From NCBI GenBank assembly GCA_001600455.1, contig BCKC01000005.1, positions 1,116,001-1,180,000 of the forward strand: DNA of 64,000 nt, read 5' to 3'. The stretch is from Endocalyx cinctus. Taxonomy: Eukaryota > Ascomycota > Sordariomycetes > Amphisphaeriales > Apiosporaceae. Below, in pieces: positions 32,503-42,871 of the stretch. Numbering within the stretch: the stretch's first letter is position 1; every line of letters begins with the position of its first letter. A program made the translations under genes and the position numbers. The notes under the pieces were generated by a model. It was not told where the DNA came from, ran no database searches, and saw only the letters and a program-made list of their open reading frames with translations.

Positions 32503-33962
32503 ATGACTCAAATGAAAGTTACTGAGAGATCTGCGCATAACGCCGCCAAGACAAGCACTTCTGACAATGGAAAAAAAACTCCACTTGTCCCCTTTGGCGC
32601 TCCCATGCGCTTCGCCCACTTCGCCTTTGCACCGGGATATACACCCATCAATCATGGTTCTTTTGGCACATATCCGGTATCGGTAAGAGCGTCGCACGCT
32701 GCCCTGCACGCCGAGATTGAGTCTGCGCCCGACCCGTTCATCACCCGCTTTTTCCCGCGTCGGTTAGAGGCGGCGCGGGCAGTGGCCGCCGACGTCCTAA
32801 ACTGCGACGTCGACGAACTCGTCTTCACGACCAACGCGACTACGGGCATAGACACCGTCTTCAAGACGCTCGACTGGCAACCGGGCGACGTGGTGCTCTG
32901 TTACGAGGTCATATACGACGCCGTGCGCAAGGGGCTGGCTTGGATCGAGGAGACGCGCGGCGTGGAAGTGCACACGGTGGGCCTCGCCTGGCCCCTCTCG
33001 GACGCGGACCTCGTGGAGGCCTGCGTGAGCGCCGCGCGGGAAATCAACGCCCGTCCCGGGAAGCGGCTGCGCCTTGCCGTCGTGGACACTATCGTGAGCA
33101 TGCCGGGGATGCGGTCCCCCTTCGAGAAGCTGGTTCCCGCCTTGCAGGCCGAGGGCGCTCTCGTTCTCGTCGACGGCGCGCACGGCATCGGTCATATCCC
33201 CATCGATATCTCGACCTTAAAACCCGATTTCTTCGTGACTAACCTGCACAAGTGGTTCTTCGTCCCCCGCGGCTGCGCGGCCCTATACGTGCCCAAGAAA
33301 TATCAGCCGGCCATCAGAACGACGCTGCCAACAAGCCACGTCTTCGTGGAAAAGGACGAGTTGGAGAAACGGCCTGAGAAGGCGATTGAGTGCTTCGCTG
33401 AAATGTTTTCGTACACGGGAACGGCTGACACTGTGAATTGGCTTTGCGTGCATGGTAAGTTTTTTTTTTTTTTTTTTTTTTTTTTACGTCCGCTCCTTCA
33501 TCTCTATTTTCTTTTATTCCAACGCCTAATGCTTTTATCAAAGCCGCACAAAACTTCCGGAATGAGGTGTGTGGCGGTGAAGCGACTATCCGCGAGTACT
33601 GCTATTCAGTAGTGCAACGAGGCGCTTCAGTCGCCGCTTCTATCCTGGGTACAGAGATTATGGATTGCGAAGGTTCGTGCGTGCGGGACTGCGCGTTCGC
33701 CAACGTGCGAGTGCCGCTAGAACTGGGCTCGGACGAAGGACAAGTCGATCCCGTACATGCGGATAAGGTCGAACAATGGTTCAAAGTCACAGGAGTCGAG
33801 GAAAGCGGCGTCTATTTCCAAACCACATTATATAGAGGTGTCTGGTGGTGGCGACTTAGCGGGATGATATACATAGAAGAGGAGGATTTCGCCATGGCCG
33901 CTCGCGTCTTGAAAGGGTTATGCGAGAGAGTTAGGAAAGGCGAACATTTTGAAGGTGAATGA
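32503..33962 (+). CDS. Class V aminotransferase-fold PLP enzyme (isopenicillin-N-epimerase/Egt2-like), 456 aa
   Basis: Two exons, 32503-33454 and 33544-33962, joined in phase 1 to give CVHAAQNFRNEVCGG. The N-terminal region has INHGSFGTYPVSV, the usual opening of class V enzymes. TTNATTGIDTVF binds the PLP phosphate and DGAHGIGHIPIDIS holds the Asp that pairs with the pyridine nitrogen. TNLHKWFFVPRGCA has the Schiff-base Lys in HKW. Related fungal proteins are annotated as isopenicillin-N epimerase-like or as the ergothioneine C-S lyase Egt2. The reaction here cannot be fixed. There is no signal peptide, so it is probably cytosolic. Exon 1 is markedly GC-rich compared with the flanking DNA. 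Its intron begins GTAAG and runs straight into 26 T. Confidence 0.85.
33460..33485. repeat. Poly-T tract (26 T) inside an intron
   Basis: The tract starts at the sixth base of the PLP-gene intron, immediately after the 5' splice site. Confidence 0.9.
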
Positions 33963-34356
33963 AATGTATATAGTAGCTATCGCTTCTTATACCAGATACT
34001 CTGGCATTTTGATTCTAACTGATCCGTTGGACGGGGATAATTAGCCTTGGAATGACGTTTGGAGAGTTTACGCGGTGATATGATGATCACTGATTAAGTG
34101 CATTGCACGGCATACACTAGCAAACGCTACTTCACGTACGTTATACTAGGGCTTTTACAATATTACGAAATTACCTTGAAGGCTTCCTTCTGTTCATTTG
34201 ATGAATTCTTAATCTATAGCTTCTTGCGCGCATGCATATACCCCTTTCTTCAATGAACGGATCAGAATTTTCTATCTAGTTCTAGAATAAACGATAAAGA
34301 CTGAGAAATAATGCATCCTCGATGCTGTCAATCATGCCCAAGTATGCTTTTCTGAT
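33963..34356. other. Convergent intergenic region
   Basis: AT-rich 3' flank of the PLP enzyme and the AAA ATPase. Nothing further is seen. Confidence 0.5.
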
Positions 34357-37300
34357 TTACTTCAGATGCTTTTGAAATTCGAGATATTCCTGCAGTTCTT
34401 CCTGCTCTCGTTTCTTTTGCTTAAAAGCCAAGAAATCAGCACTAGTCGCGATGTCTTGTACTTTCTTATCCGACAACAGCGCAGCCGCTTTTCTTTTACC
34501 AGTTGTCTTCTTTGATCTCTGGTCGTCGGTTTCGCTGTCTTCCTCTTCTGTTCCGCTCTCACTTTCGCTCTCGCTATCACTATCCGTGTCTCTTGCACCA
34601 TGTACACCCTTGCGCGTCGACCGGTACGCAAGCTTTGCCGAGGGTGGAGCCGAGGTCGTAGGCATCCGCTCGCTGACTTGGAATCTATCTGTCCTCCATC
34701 CCTCGGTTCTCGCCATATCCGAGTCGCCAGAGCCAAGGGTTGATATCATATACATCTCAAACTCTTTTGAGCTCTCAGCTACAACCTCAAATTGTTCTTT
34801 TCCTAGCGTGGGAATTTGACCTGAGCCGGATTCTTGAGCTTGTTGGTACGCGTGCTCAGCCAGAGCTATTGCAGTTTGGAAGGCATTCCGTATTTGTCTA
34901 TATCAATTTCACCGTCAGTAGCCATTATCACCGAGCATATCACAACAGTAATTCAGATGAAAAGGGGAAATACCTTCCATTCCAGGTCCCCAGACCCTCC
35001 TTCTCGAGTTGCTTAAAATGTTTCTTCGCGAACCGCATAATCTCTTTCTCTTTGGTTTTAAATAGGAAGGAATCGTTCTGTTTCTGTTCATTCTTTACCC
35101 GGTCTATGAACATTCCGTACAAAGTGAGTGTAGAATCCATGTCAAACTTAGGATAGAACAAACTCAAGTGGATTCTCGACTTAAACGCTGGGTCGATACT
35201 GCCAACCCGGTTCGTGGTTAGGAACAGTATCCCAGCGTAGTATTCGAGACTGCGCAAAAAGACGCTGACAACCGCGTTTCTTCTCAAGTCTGTCTTGTTG
35301 CGCTTCGCCAAGAAGACGTCGGCCTCGTCCAGGAGAAGCACACATCCCCACTTGTGAGCAAGCCCAAAGTTGGTGTGGAGATTGCTTTCCACCTCCATGG
35401 CTGTCTCGCCGATATCTCCACAGGTGACAGGAAATAGTGGCCTCATAGTGTCGTCCGCAACACACTCCGCCGTCGAGGTCTTACCCACCCCTTTTCATCG
35501 TTAGAAATATATCAGTTCACTATAAACGGTACTATTACTTACCAGGTTCGCCATGAAGTAAGAATATCAAGCCCGTCCCTTTCCCTTTGACGACGTCAAT
35601 AGTACTCGCTATCGACAGTTGGCCTTCACCAGATCCTTTACGAGCACTCTCGTGAGTTTTTACCATAGCTTGAATGGCATCTTTATGCTTCTGAGGTAAG
35701 ATAAGGGCATTGAAGTCGTTAGAAAAGTTGACGGGACTTAGGTCTGCCGTCTTCAGCATTATCCAACGTCGATTTCTCAGGACGAATCCGTAGACCCAGT
35801 CAGGCAGAAGTATCAAATCATCCGCCGTAAGTTCTTCGGCTTTTCGGGGTGTGAATATATAGCTGTTCTCTTTCAGATAGTTCCCATGAGCCGACTCGTC
35901 TATTTGTAAGTCCTTGAAGAGAATATCGCCGCCACAATGACCTTCCGTATATTTCGAATGGGAGCAAAATGATGCTTCTTTCGTTTCTCTTTTGTCTTGT
36001 TCTGTCAGTTCCTCTTCAGTTACGTTCACTCTTGGTTGCACATTCGGCGCTTGAGTGAAAGCAAGAGTCATATCAACGATAACTTGCGCATGGACTTCTT
36101 GGGGAGGCTCGTCGAGAGTTCTGCCATTCAACATCTTGTGTGCGAATGGAGAGCGTGTCAACTCAATATATGTTCGACCCTGCTCAAGAAACTGTTGGCC
36201 TATGACTTCGGCTTGCTTATCAAATCGCAGAGGATAGACAGGTAATGAGGTGATTTTCCGGAAACCTAGATATGGTCGGATGGTAAATTTCCGGTACTCC
36301 GATACATAATTGGACCCATCATATACAATACTGATGCAGTCTACGACAAAACCATCGAGATGTGGGCGAGGAGCTTCGTTCTCGGAACGTTCAAGCTTTT
36401 GGACGAGAAGCTCACGTCCTCCGGCAAAATTAATAGCCCGGTAGGCGTGTGATCGGCTCACACTGCTTATGACAGTATCTCCTCTCCGGAAAAGATGCCA
36501 CAGATCCGCATACTCAATTTCATCAGCCGTGCCATTTTCGATCTTCTTTCTTAAATCAAAAACCGGTTTTAGATCGTGATCCAGAATGGCGATTAGAAGT
36601 TTCAAATCCTGTACAAGGTCTTCAACTTCAAACTTCCCCCTAACCCCCAATCTTTTATAATGCCAGTCTTCATTATCGTCGTTTGGCTTGTTTTGTACTA
36701 ACATTTCTAGCTCGACTAGGCTTTTTCGGATTTCTCTCTTTTTGGTAACAAAAAGCTTGAAAGGGCGTAGAAACACGGTGGCAGATTGCTCTTCTGCATA
36801 CCTGAATTCGTAAATTTCTGTGTGGGAAATTTCTGATCCGGTAATACGCTTGATATAATTAAGAAGTGGTAAATACCTAACTCTGAGCCTTTCGGGAGAT
36901 CTGGGCCTCATAGAGCTGGCATCTTCAGTTTCAGAAGGTTGCTTGAGAACCATGGTAAGCTCGCCGCGGGATTCTTCATTATGAATTGACTCAGCAATCA
37001 TAACCTCCAGCGCCGGTCGTTCTGGGATGGGTATCTCCTTGGACTTTTGAGTAAGACGAAATTCGGCAGGAGTCGATCGTCGAACTTTATGTTGATACAC
37101 AAAAAAAGTGTCTTTCTTTGAATATTTCTCTATCTCTGGTTCGCCGTAATAATCTTTTTTTAGTTTTTCAAGAAATTCCTCGATAACTTGGATTCTATGA
37201 TCATTCATTGCGATGTGTAACATGGATTGCTTTGCTCGCTGTTCCAGAGTTCCTTCCGACCTTTCTTTGTCCAACATTGCTTTGCAAGAACCTCTCCATC

Positions 37301-37511
37301 TGCTTTCAACGATCTTTCTTCTTATTTCATCCAGACCTTCCGGTTGAGAGGCCGAGACTTTTTCCACGGCGCCTAAAATGGCATCGTGATGTGAATCTCG
37401 GCTATCGGAATGAGGCGAGCTGAGGGTCTGAATCCCGCCTTCTGTGCCTCGCTTAGTATTATCCATCGTCTCTTTGCCTCTAGAGTCAGGCTCTGTAATA
37501 TTATCTGTCAT
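34357..37511 (-). CDS. AAA-family ATPase with N-terminal DUF7025-type domain, 1008 aa
   Basis: Exons are 37511-35543, 35490-34974 and 34897-34357, with phases agreeing. A disordered N terminus of about 100 residues precedes a domain of roughly 400 residues typical of fungal DUF7025 proteins (RYLPLLNYIKRITG, DLWHLFRRGDTVIS, DGFVVDCISIVYDG, FRKITSLPVYPLRF). The single AAA module has Walker A HGEPGVGKTSTAE, split by intron 1, and Walker B VLLLDEADVFLAKR. A sensor region follows, GILFLTTNRVGSIDPAFKSR with an arginine-finger-like end. The tail is Ser/Asp/Glu-rich (DTDSDSESESESGTEEE) then basic. It is probably a cytosolic or nuclear ATPase remodelling an unknown partner. It is divergent, 444 bp away, from a STAND-like protein. 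Confidence 0.88.
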
Positions 37512-37955
37512 TCCGGATGAAATAATGAGAAGCTATTTTCAGCTCCTCTGGAATATGGTTTATCTCACAGTGAAAAAAGGAGGTTGGGGGAAGGCGAGGG
37601 AGGGAGGAAGAAGCGTCTTAGAGCAATGATCTATTTTTTTCACATCAGTTTATGAGGTACTTTATGTACCAAGTACTGTGCTGATCTCAATATCTTAACC
37701 GCGAGCCTTGCATAAATACATCAGCATTTCCCATCATTGTTCGATTTGATTTGTTGACGATGACTGAGAATGGGGGCCAAAAACGTGGGAAAGGTAGCAT
37801 TGCACATTAACTACCCCTCTTTTTATGTTACTGTTATTGCTGCCTAGAAAGTTATGTAGAGCCGATAAGCAACGCATATTATTGCACATTCTCTCTTGAA
37901 ATGAATTTTTGTCAGTTGAGGTAGTTTCGAGAAAAGTAGTTATTATGGCAAAGCT
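37512..37955. promoter_or_regulatory. Divergent promoter of the AAA ATPase and DUF7708 genes
   Basis: This 444-bp spacer separates the two starts. It includes a purine-rich stretch near 37575-37615 and no repeat that I recognise. An additional 5' exon of the DUF7708 gene could lie here. Confidence 0.45.
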
Positions 37956-40080
37956 ATGGATTCCATCGATAGAGAAATATTTCCAAGATCACGGCCAAAT
38001 CATCCAACCAATATACCCGCGCAATTTGTCGAGAGAAGGATTGCTGTGGCGGGACAAGAGAATGACGTTTATAGTCAACAGCTGGATAGGTTTGTTGGTC
38101 TAGAGAGAGCCGTTAGGGAGAATGAGATCAGGTAAGAATTCTGAACAGAGGAAGTCAGTTTTGCGAAAGAAAAAAACTCTGAACAATTTACAGTAGAGAG
38201 ATGTGGAAGCAGGCCGAGGAAGAAATGGAGCAGTTGTTCGCTATGATGGATAAAGCGAGAGCGCATGTCAACCGGAAGACCAATTCACAAGATTCAAGTC
38301 TTATTAATGTAAGACATTGTAAATGGGATGAGGTTATGCAAGAAATTGAGAAAACATCTTCCCGATGGAGAAATTCGACAAAAACAGTATCCAAGACAAT
38401 TCTTTACGTTGATAAGATCGGACAAAGTTCAGATGCTTTCAGGGATTGGCTACAACTTCTGCCAGGGGGAGACTACGGAGCTAGGTTATCATTCCCATTA
38501 ACTCATTATCTTGATTCCCTCTTAAGCTAATCGAAATATCAGTATTTGCGGAGTGTTTAAACTGGCTATCGGTGTACGTGATCCATCAAACTCATCCGCC
38601 GTTGATCAGCTTCCCCCTCCCCCTTTCCCTACTATCACACCTTCACCAATTAGCATTTAATTCTGCTGTATAATATGTCACTAGTTAGTATATGTTAACT
38701 CAATTGACTTCGTAGGCAGCTGGTCAGTATTCCAAAGTGGAGGAGATGATCTTCATGGCGCTGTCGGACATACCGGAGTCAATTCAAAATGCTCAACGGT
38801 ACATTCAGATCTACTCTAACATGCGCGAGTCTTCTCTCGAGAAGATGACTTTCAACCTGTTTCGATCCATTCTCCGAACTCTAACTCATGTCATGAAATT
38901 CTTCGCCGATAGCGCGTTACGTAAGCATGCTTCGAGCAACGTCGTCGAAATCCAGTTAATAGGTATACTTACATGTATCACAGGCAAGGTGTTCGAGTCT
39001 TTAGCGAAACAATCCCTATACAAGAAAGATCTTTCTGACAGCATTGAAGAAGTGAAAAAAAATGTGGCTAGGATAAAAGAGGAGGCCAGTCAATGCTTTC
39101 AACGGCGGACCTACGAGCAGGGAGAATTCATAAAGGTTTTGAACGAGCAAATGAACGAGCAAATGAACGAGAAAATGAACGAGCACGGGAATATCTTACA
39201 AGCCATATATGAGTTTCTGCGTGTTCGAACGATCACTAATCCCACCCTCCTATCTTCGGCCCAGTATCAAATCCAAGAGAAGGCATCGGAAACCCGGCCT
39301 AACCTCGTGCCTGATCTCCTTCGCCTGATTGAATACGACGCAGAAGTTTCTACCAGAGATATCGCGACAGTTCTCCAGAGTGGAAATAGACTAGACGATA
39401 AGCCTAAAGCCAAGGCAGCATCAATGATCCTGCACGCTCGGTTTGAGGCCTTTATGCGGCAGAATTCGAAGTCTTCAGCTCTACTTGTCAATGGGCACGA
39501 TGATCTCGCATCCGCAGAGGGACCATCTCCCCTCAGTCTTGTGGCCGCACAACTTGTCAAAATATCAGAAGCGACTGATTCCGTATTCGTTATCAAGTTC
39601 TTCTGCAGCCAGCACCGGCCGCACATCGATATTGCTCCGTCAGCTGCACTGGTAAATATGATGTCAAGTCTGGTTGGCCAGTTGTTGACCCAAATGATAG
39701 AAAAGGGGGTTCAAGTGAGTCTCTCTTTTCCCCAAAGAGCGCAGTGGCAGCAGATCAAGAAGAAAAGGCTACGAACGCTGTCTAGTCTTTTCCGAGATCT
39801 TACGAAACAGCTGCCCAGGAAAAGTGTACTGCTCTGCGTTATCGATGAGCTCAGCCTATACGAAACGGCCTCACTCGCGGACGACACGGAAGCGGTGATG
39901 AGAAAACTAGTTCGTCTTCTTAAGAGAGAAGATGATGATGTCCTCATCAAACTTTTAGTTACCTGCAGAGATCGCGCATTGGGAATATCGACATGCTTTC
40001 ATGATAACATTCTGGATTTAGACGAGTCCATCGAACCGCTGGACTCGTCTCAGTGGATTATTTCTACAATGCATGTATGA
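37956..40080 (+). CDS. DUF7708/STAND-like fungal protein, 620 aa
   Basis: Exons are 37956-38131, 38194-38484, 38543-38573 (31-nt microexon) and 38716-40080; phases agree. The splice across exons 2-4 restores GDYGASICGVFKLAIGAAGQ, the characteristic opening of the N-terminal domain that precedes NACHT/STAND modules in fungi (DUF7708). A coiled segment with repeated NEQM units lies near residue 300. The C-terminal half looks like a nucleotide-binding domain. It has SSALLVNGHDD where a P-loop would be expected, and SVLLCVIDELSLYE and LLVTCRDRALGI as Walker B and sensor-like strands. A GxxxxGKT P-loop is absent, so ATP binding is doubtful. It ends shortly after the nucleotide-binding-like region, with no WD, ankyrin or TPR repeats. 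The exact start is my choice and may be further upstream. Confidence 0.78.
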
Positions 40081-41576
40081 TAAAATATAATGTAATGACA
40101 TATGGTTATTTTTTTTTTTTTAAATAAATTTGTCACCCTATAGTTTCTAGCCTATATATAAGGTTCTGTTATTGTACACTATGGCAGATTGAAGCAAGGG
40201 GTTCCGGTTGCAGAATTACCAAAGCGAGGCTCCGCTATGGATAGGCCCATACGGAGTATAGTGGGATAGATATTGCGACAGAGCCTCAACTCGCTCCACA
40301 GAGCTTGGTTTGAAAACTGTAAAGCTCGCAGGCAGAGAGCGGTGACAGGTTCTAATAATAAGCACGTAAATTAATGCGTACGCAGGTTTCAAGCACAAGC
40401 CTCCAGTGTAGTATGACGGTTGACCAACCTGCCAACGGCGCTATCCGATCTAGTTAAGCCCTAATTCACAATTTTATTTCCCTATTTTATATGACTTATA
40501 TGTAAATAATCCTGGGACAATCGTATATATTCACTTCCTTTCAGTGCGATACACTAGCCTCAAGGAAGATACCGACCGGTGGGTACACACTTTTCTCTTC
40601 TTTTACACCTTTGTTGTTTCATGATTCTTCTTTTTCTTCCGAAAATCTGGAGTCAGAAAATGGCACGATACAAGGGGAATGGGTGAGCAGGGGTCACGTT
40701 TCGGCTTGGCCGGGTTGGCGTCTTTTTAAACCCTCCGTAAGATCCTAATCTAAGGGGCCAATTGGCCCAGCTTTAGTTGGCAGGTTGGGTTGATGGCAGT
40801 ATATTTAGAAACTTGTCATGATTACGGAGTACTGCTTAGTGTAAACTACGGATGAAGGCACGAATCCAAATACCTACAGCCTTGATAATATATATTATAA
40901 GGTCCCTGTTTCATACTCTAATTCACCTTCTTACTACGTGAAAGGCTAAATAGCTGGTACTGCAATAGCTCAGGTGGTTGGTCCCATACATGTCAAACTC
41001 GCAGCACGCATACCTTCGGACTGAAAACTTCCGTCCAGAAACTTGTTTGTTCAGCATAACCTATCAGCTATGTAAGGGTCCATTCAGCTCTCAAGTTTAT
41101 TTCAACCAGAACTGCCAGACTAGATATTGTATAACAGAGCTTCACGTAGACGTCATCTATTTTGTCACCAGTGGCTTTCAATATGTATATATATATTTAT
41201 TATATTTATTAAAATAGGCGAACTACCAAAAAAAAAAAAAAAAAAAAAGTTGGTTCGCCCAAATGTAACAGTAAGATGCGTAGGGTGTATTAAATAGTTC
41301 TATCGGTTTTTAAAATGGTAAAATATGAACTGCACCTCCTTCATAACAGGCCGGTGTAGACACATAGAAACAAATGATGGGGTATATGATAGGCATTATT
41401 AATGTGAGGAAGTATGATCAAGCTCCCGTCCAAACCACCGACGACAAACAAAACACAATATCTCAAAATGAAGGTATATTTCCAAAAAACCCGCTAAATG
41501 TCTGACCTAAACAAATAAATGAAAAAAAAAACAATTACACACAAATCCCGGTTCGCCATTTTTTATCTCCCCCTTT
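40081..41576. other. 1.5-kb intergenic region with a possible SINE-like element
   Basis: Convergent spacer, mostly AT-rich. A tRNA A-box-like sequence (TAGCTCAGGTGGTTGG) near 40967 and a run of 21 A at 41228-41248, flanked by GGCGAAC/GTTCGCC, are noted separately. No gene is supported. Confidence 0.45.
40955..41259 (+). repeat. Possible tRNA-derived SINE-like sequence with A tail
   Basis: It starts with a match to the RNA polymerase III A box (TAGCTCAGGTGG) and ends about 260 bp later in a run of 21 A. GGCGAAC at 41217-41223 and GTTCGCC at 41253-41259 bracket the A run as a short inverted repeat. A convincing B box is missing, and the sequence does not fold as a tRNA. Only one copy is visible here. 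Confidence 0.25.
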
Positions 41577-42871
41577 TTAACCCATGATCGCGATAACCAA
41601 AGCAAGGAAACCTAAGGTGTAAGCCGTATACATGTTGATGGATTGCGTGCTGGCAGCAGCCGATGGGGCATCGGTCGTGGCAGCGGCGGCGGTACCACTG
41701 CCAATTGATGTAGCTTCTGTCGAGGTGGTTGACACGGAGACTGCTTCAGTGATTTCACTAGTTTTAGCAGTCGATGTCTTCGAGGCACTAGATGTGCTGG
41801 TTGTAGTCGATTCTGCGACGGTCATTATCGTGGTCGCAGCGAGTACGACTGTTCCCGTAGTAATAGGAGTGGCCGTGCTGTAACCCTGTATTTCGGGAAA
41901 AATCGACAGTTAGTAACCCCATATTATTCTAATATTATGTTGAGGGGGGCTAAGATAAGATACATACCTGTACCGTCCCAGAAATGCTCGTGACTAGAGC
42001 CCAGGTCGAAGCGGTTGTGTCGTCCGTAATGGAAGCCACCGACTTAACCCAGCTAGCAGCTTCTTCCGATATATCATCGTAGTAGCTGAGATGGTCTGCA
42101 ACATTCGAATCATCCTGGTTGGCGGCACATATCGGGTCCGTGTCGCGACACCAGTCGCGCATGATCGAACTGTAGTTGGTGAGAGCTTGAAGCTGGGTCG
42201 TGGTCCTCGGGTATTCGCCGTTGAGGTCGGAACCGGTACCATAATTATACTCCATATCTTCGGTGTGACGGACATTTCCGGCAACGATGACGGCAGCAAC
42301 TAGAGAAGCAAATCACGTTAGCATTAATATTGAGACCAAGAACGTCTTCCTTATTCGTTCGTCAGGAATATCAATCGCTCATGTTAGACTTACTTTGGCT
42401 ACCAGGGCTGGTAGTCCGATCCATCGCAGCTACGGTCGGCTGCACGCAACCATTGAATAATGTTCCGCCAGCACCGCCGAGGATATCGGTCATGATCTGT
42501 GCTCCCTGAGAATAACCTCCTAAGACTAACTTCGCGTCCGGACACCGTGCGGCGTACTCGGCGATCTGTGCGTGTCCGGCTATTGTTCCATCGTAGACGG
42601 TCTGGCAGTAAAGGTCGCTGTAGAGCGCGGAGTAGATGAGATCTTCGTAGTCACAGCTCTTCAATCCATCACATATGGCATTCACCAGCTTTCCTTGCCG
42701 TCCGGGATAAGGCTCATTGTTACCGCGTGCCAAGAATATGTGTACGTCCGTGCAGGCCGAGTCGGCGCGGGCCTTAAGGGCTTCGAGGGGAAGTCGACTG
42801 CATGTTCCCGTAGCGGCAAGAGCGAGTAGGACGCTTCCGGTGGCCCTTGAGAGGGACACGTGGGAAACCAT
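41577..42871 (-). CDS. Cutinase-family (CE5) esterase with Ser/Thr tail and predicted GPI anchor, 372 aa
   Basis: Exons are 42871-42394, 42299-41968 and 41885-41577. A signal peptide (residues 1 to about 24) precedes the CE5 alpha/beta-hydrolase domain. CTDVHIFLARGNNEPYPG opens the domain. VLGGYSQGAQIM holds the nucleophile Ser121. RDTDPICA carries the likely catalytic Asp, and DHLSYYDD the likely His. Cysteines are placed as in cutinases and acetylxylan esterases. After about residue 260 comes a Ser/Thr/Ala-rich, probably O-glycosylated stretch, ending in a hydrophobic tail (AYTLGFLALVIAIMG) typical of GPI-anchored proteins. Most CE5 enzymes are short and freely secreted. It probably hydrolyses cutin-like polyesters or acetyl groups at the cell surface. 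Confidence 0.9.

Noticed and set aside
32652..33242. Long open frames overlapping the PLP enzyme on both strands
   Set aside because: They are by-products of the GC-rich coding exon; their translations are Arg/Gly/Ala-rich and lack family features.
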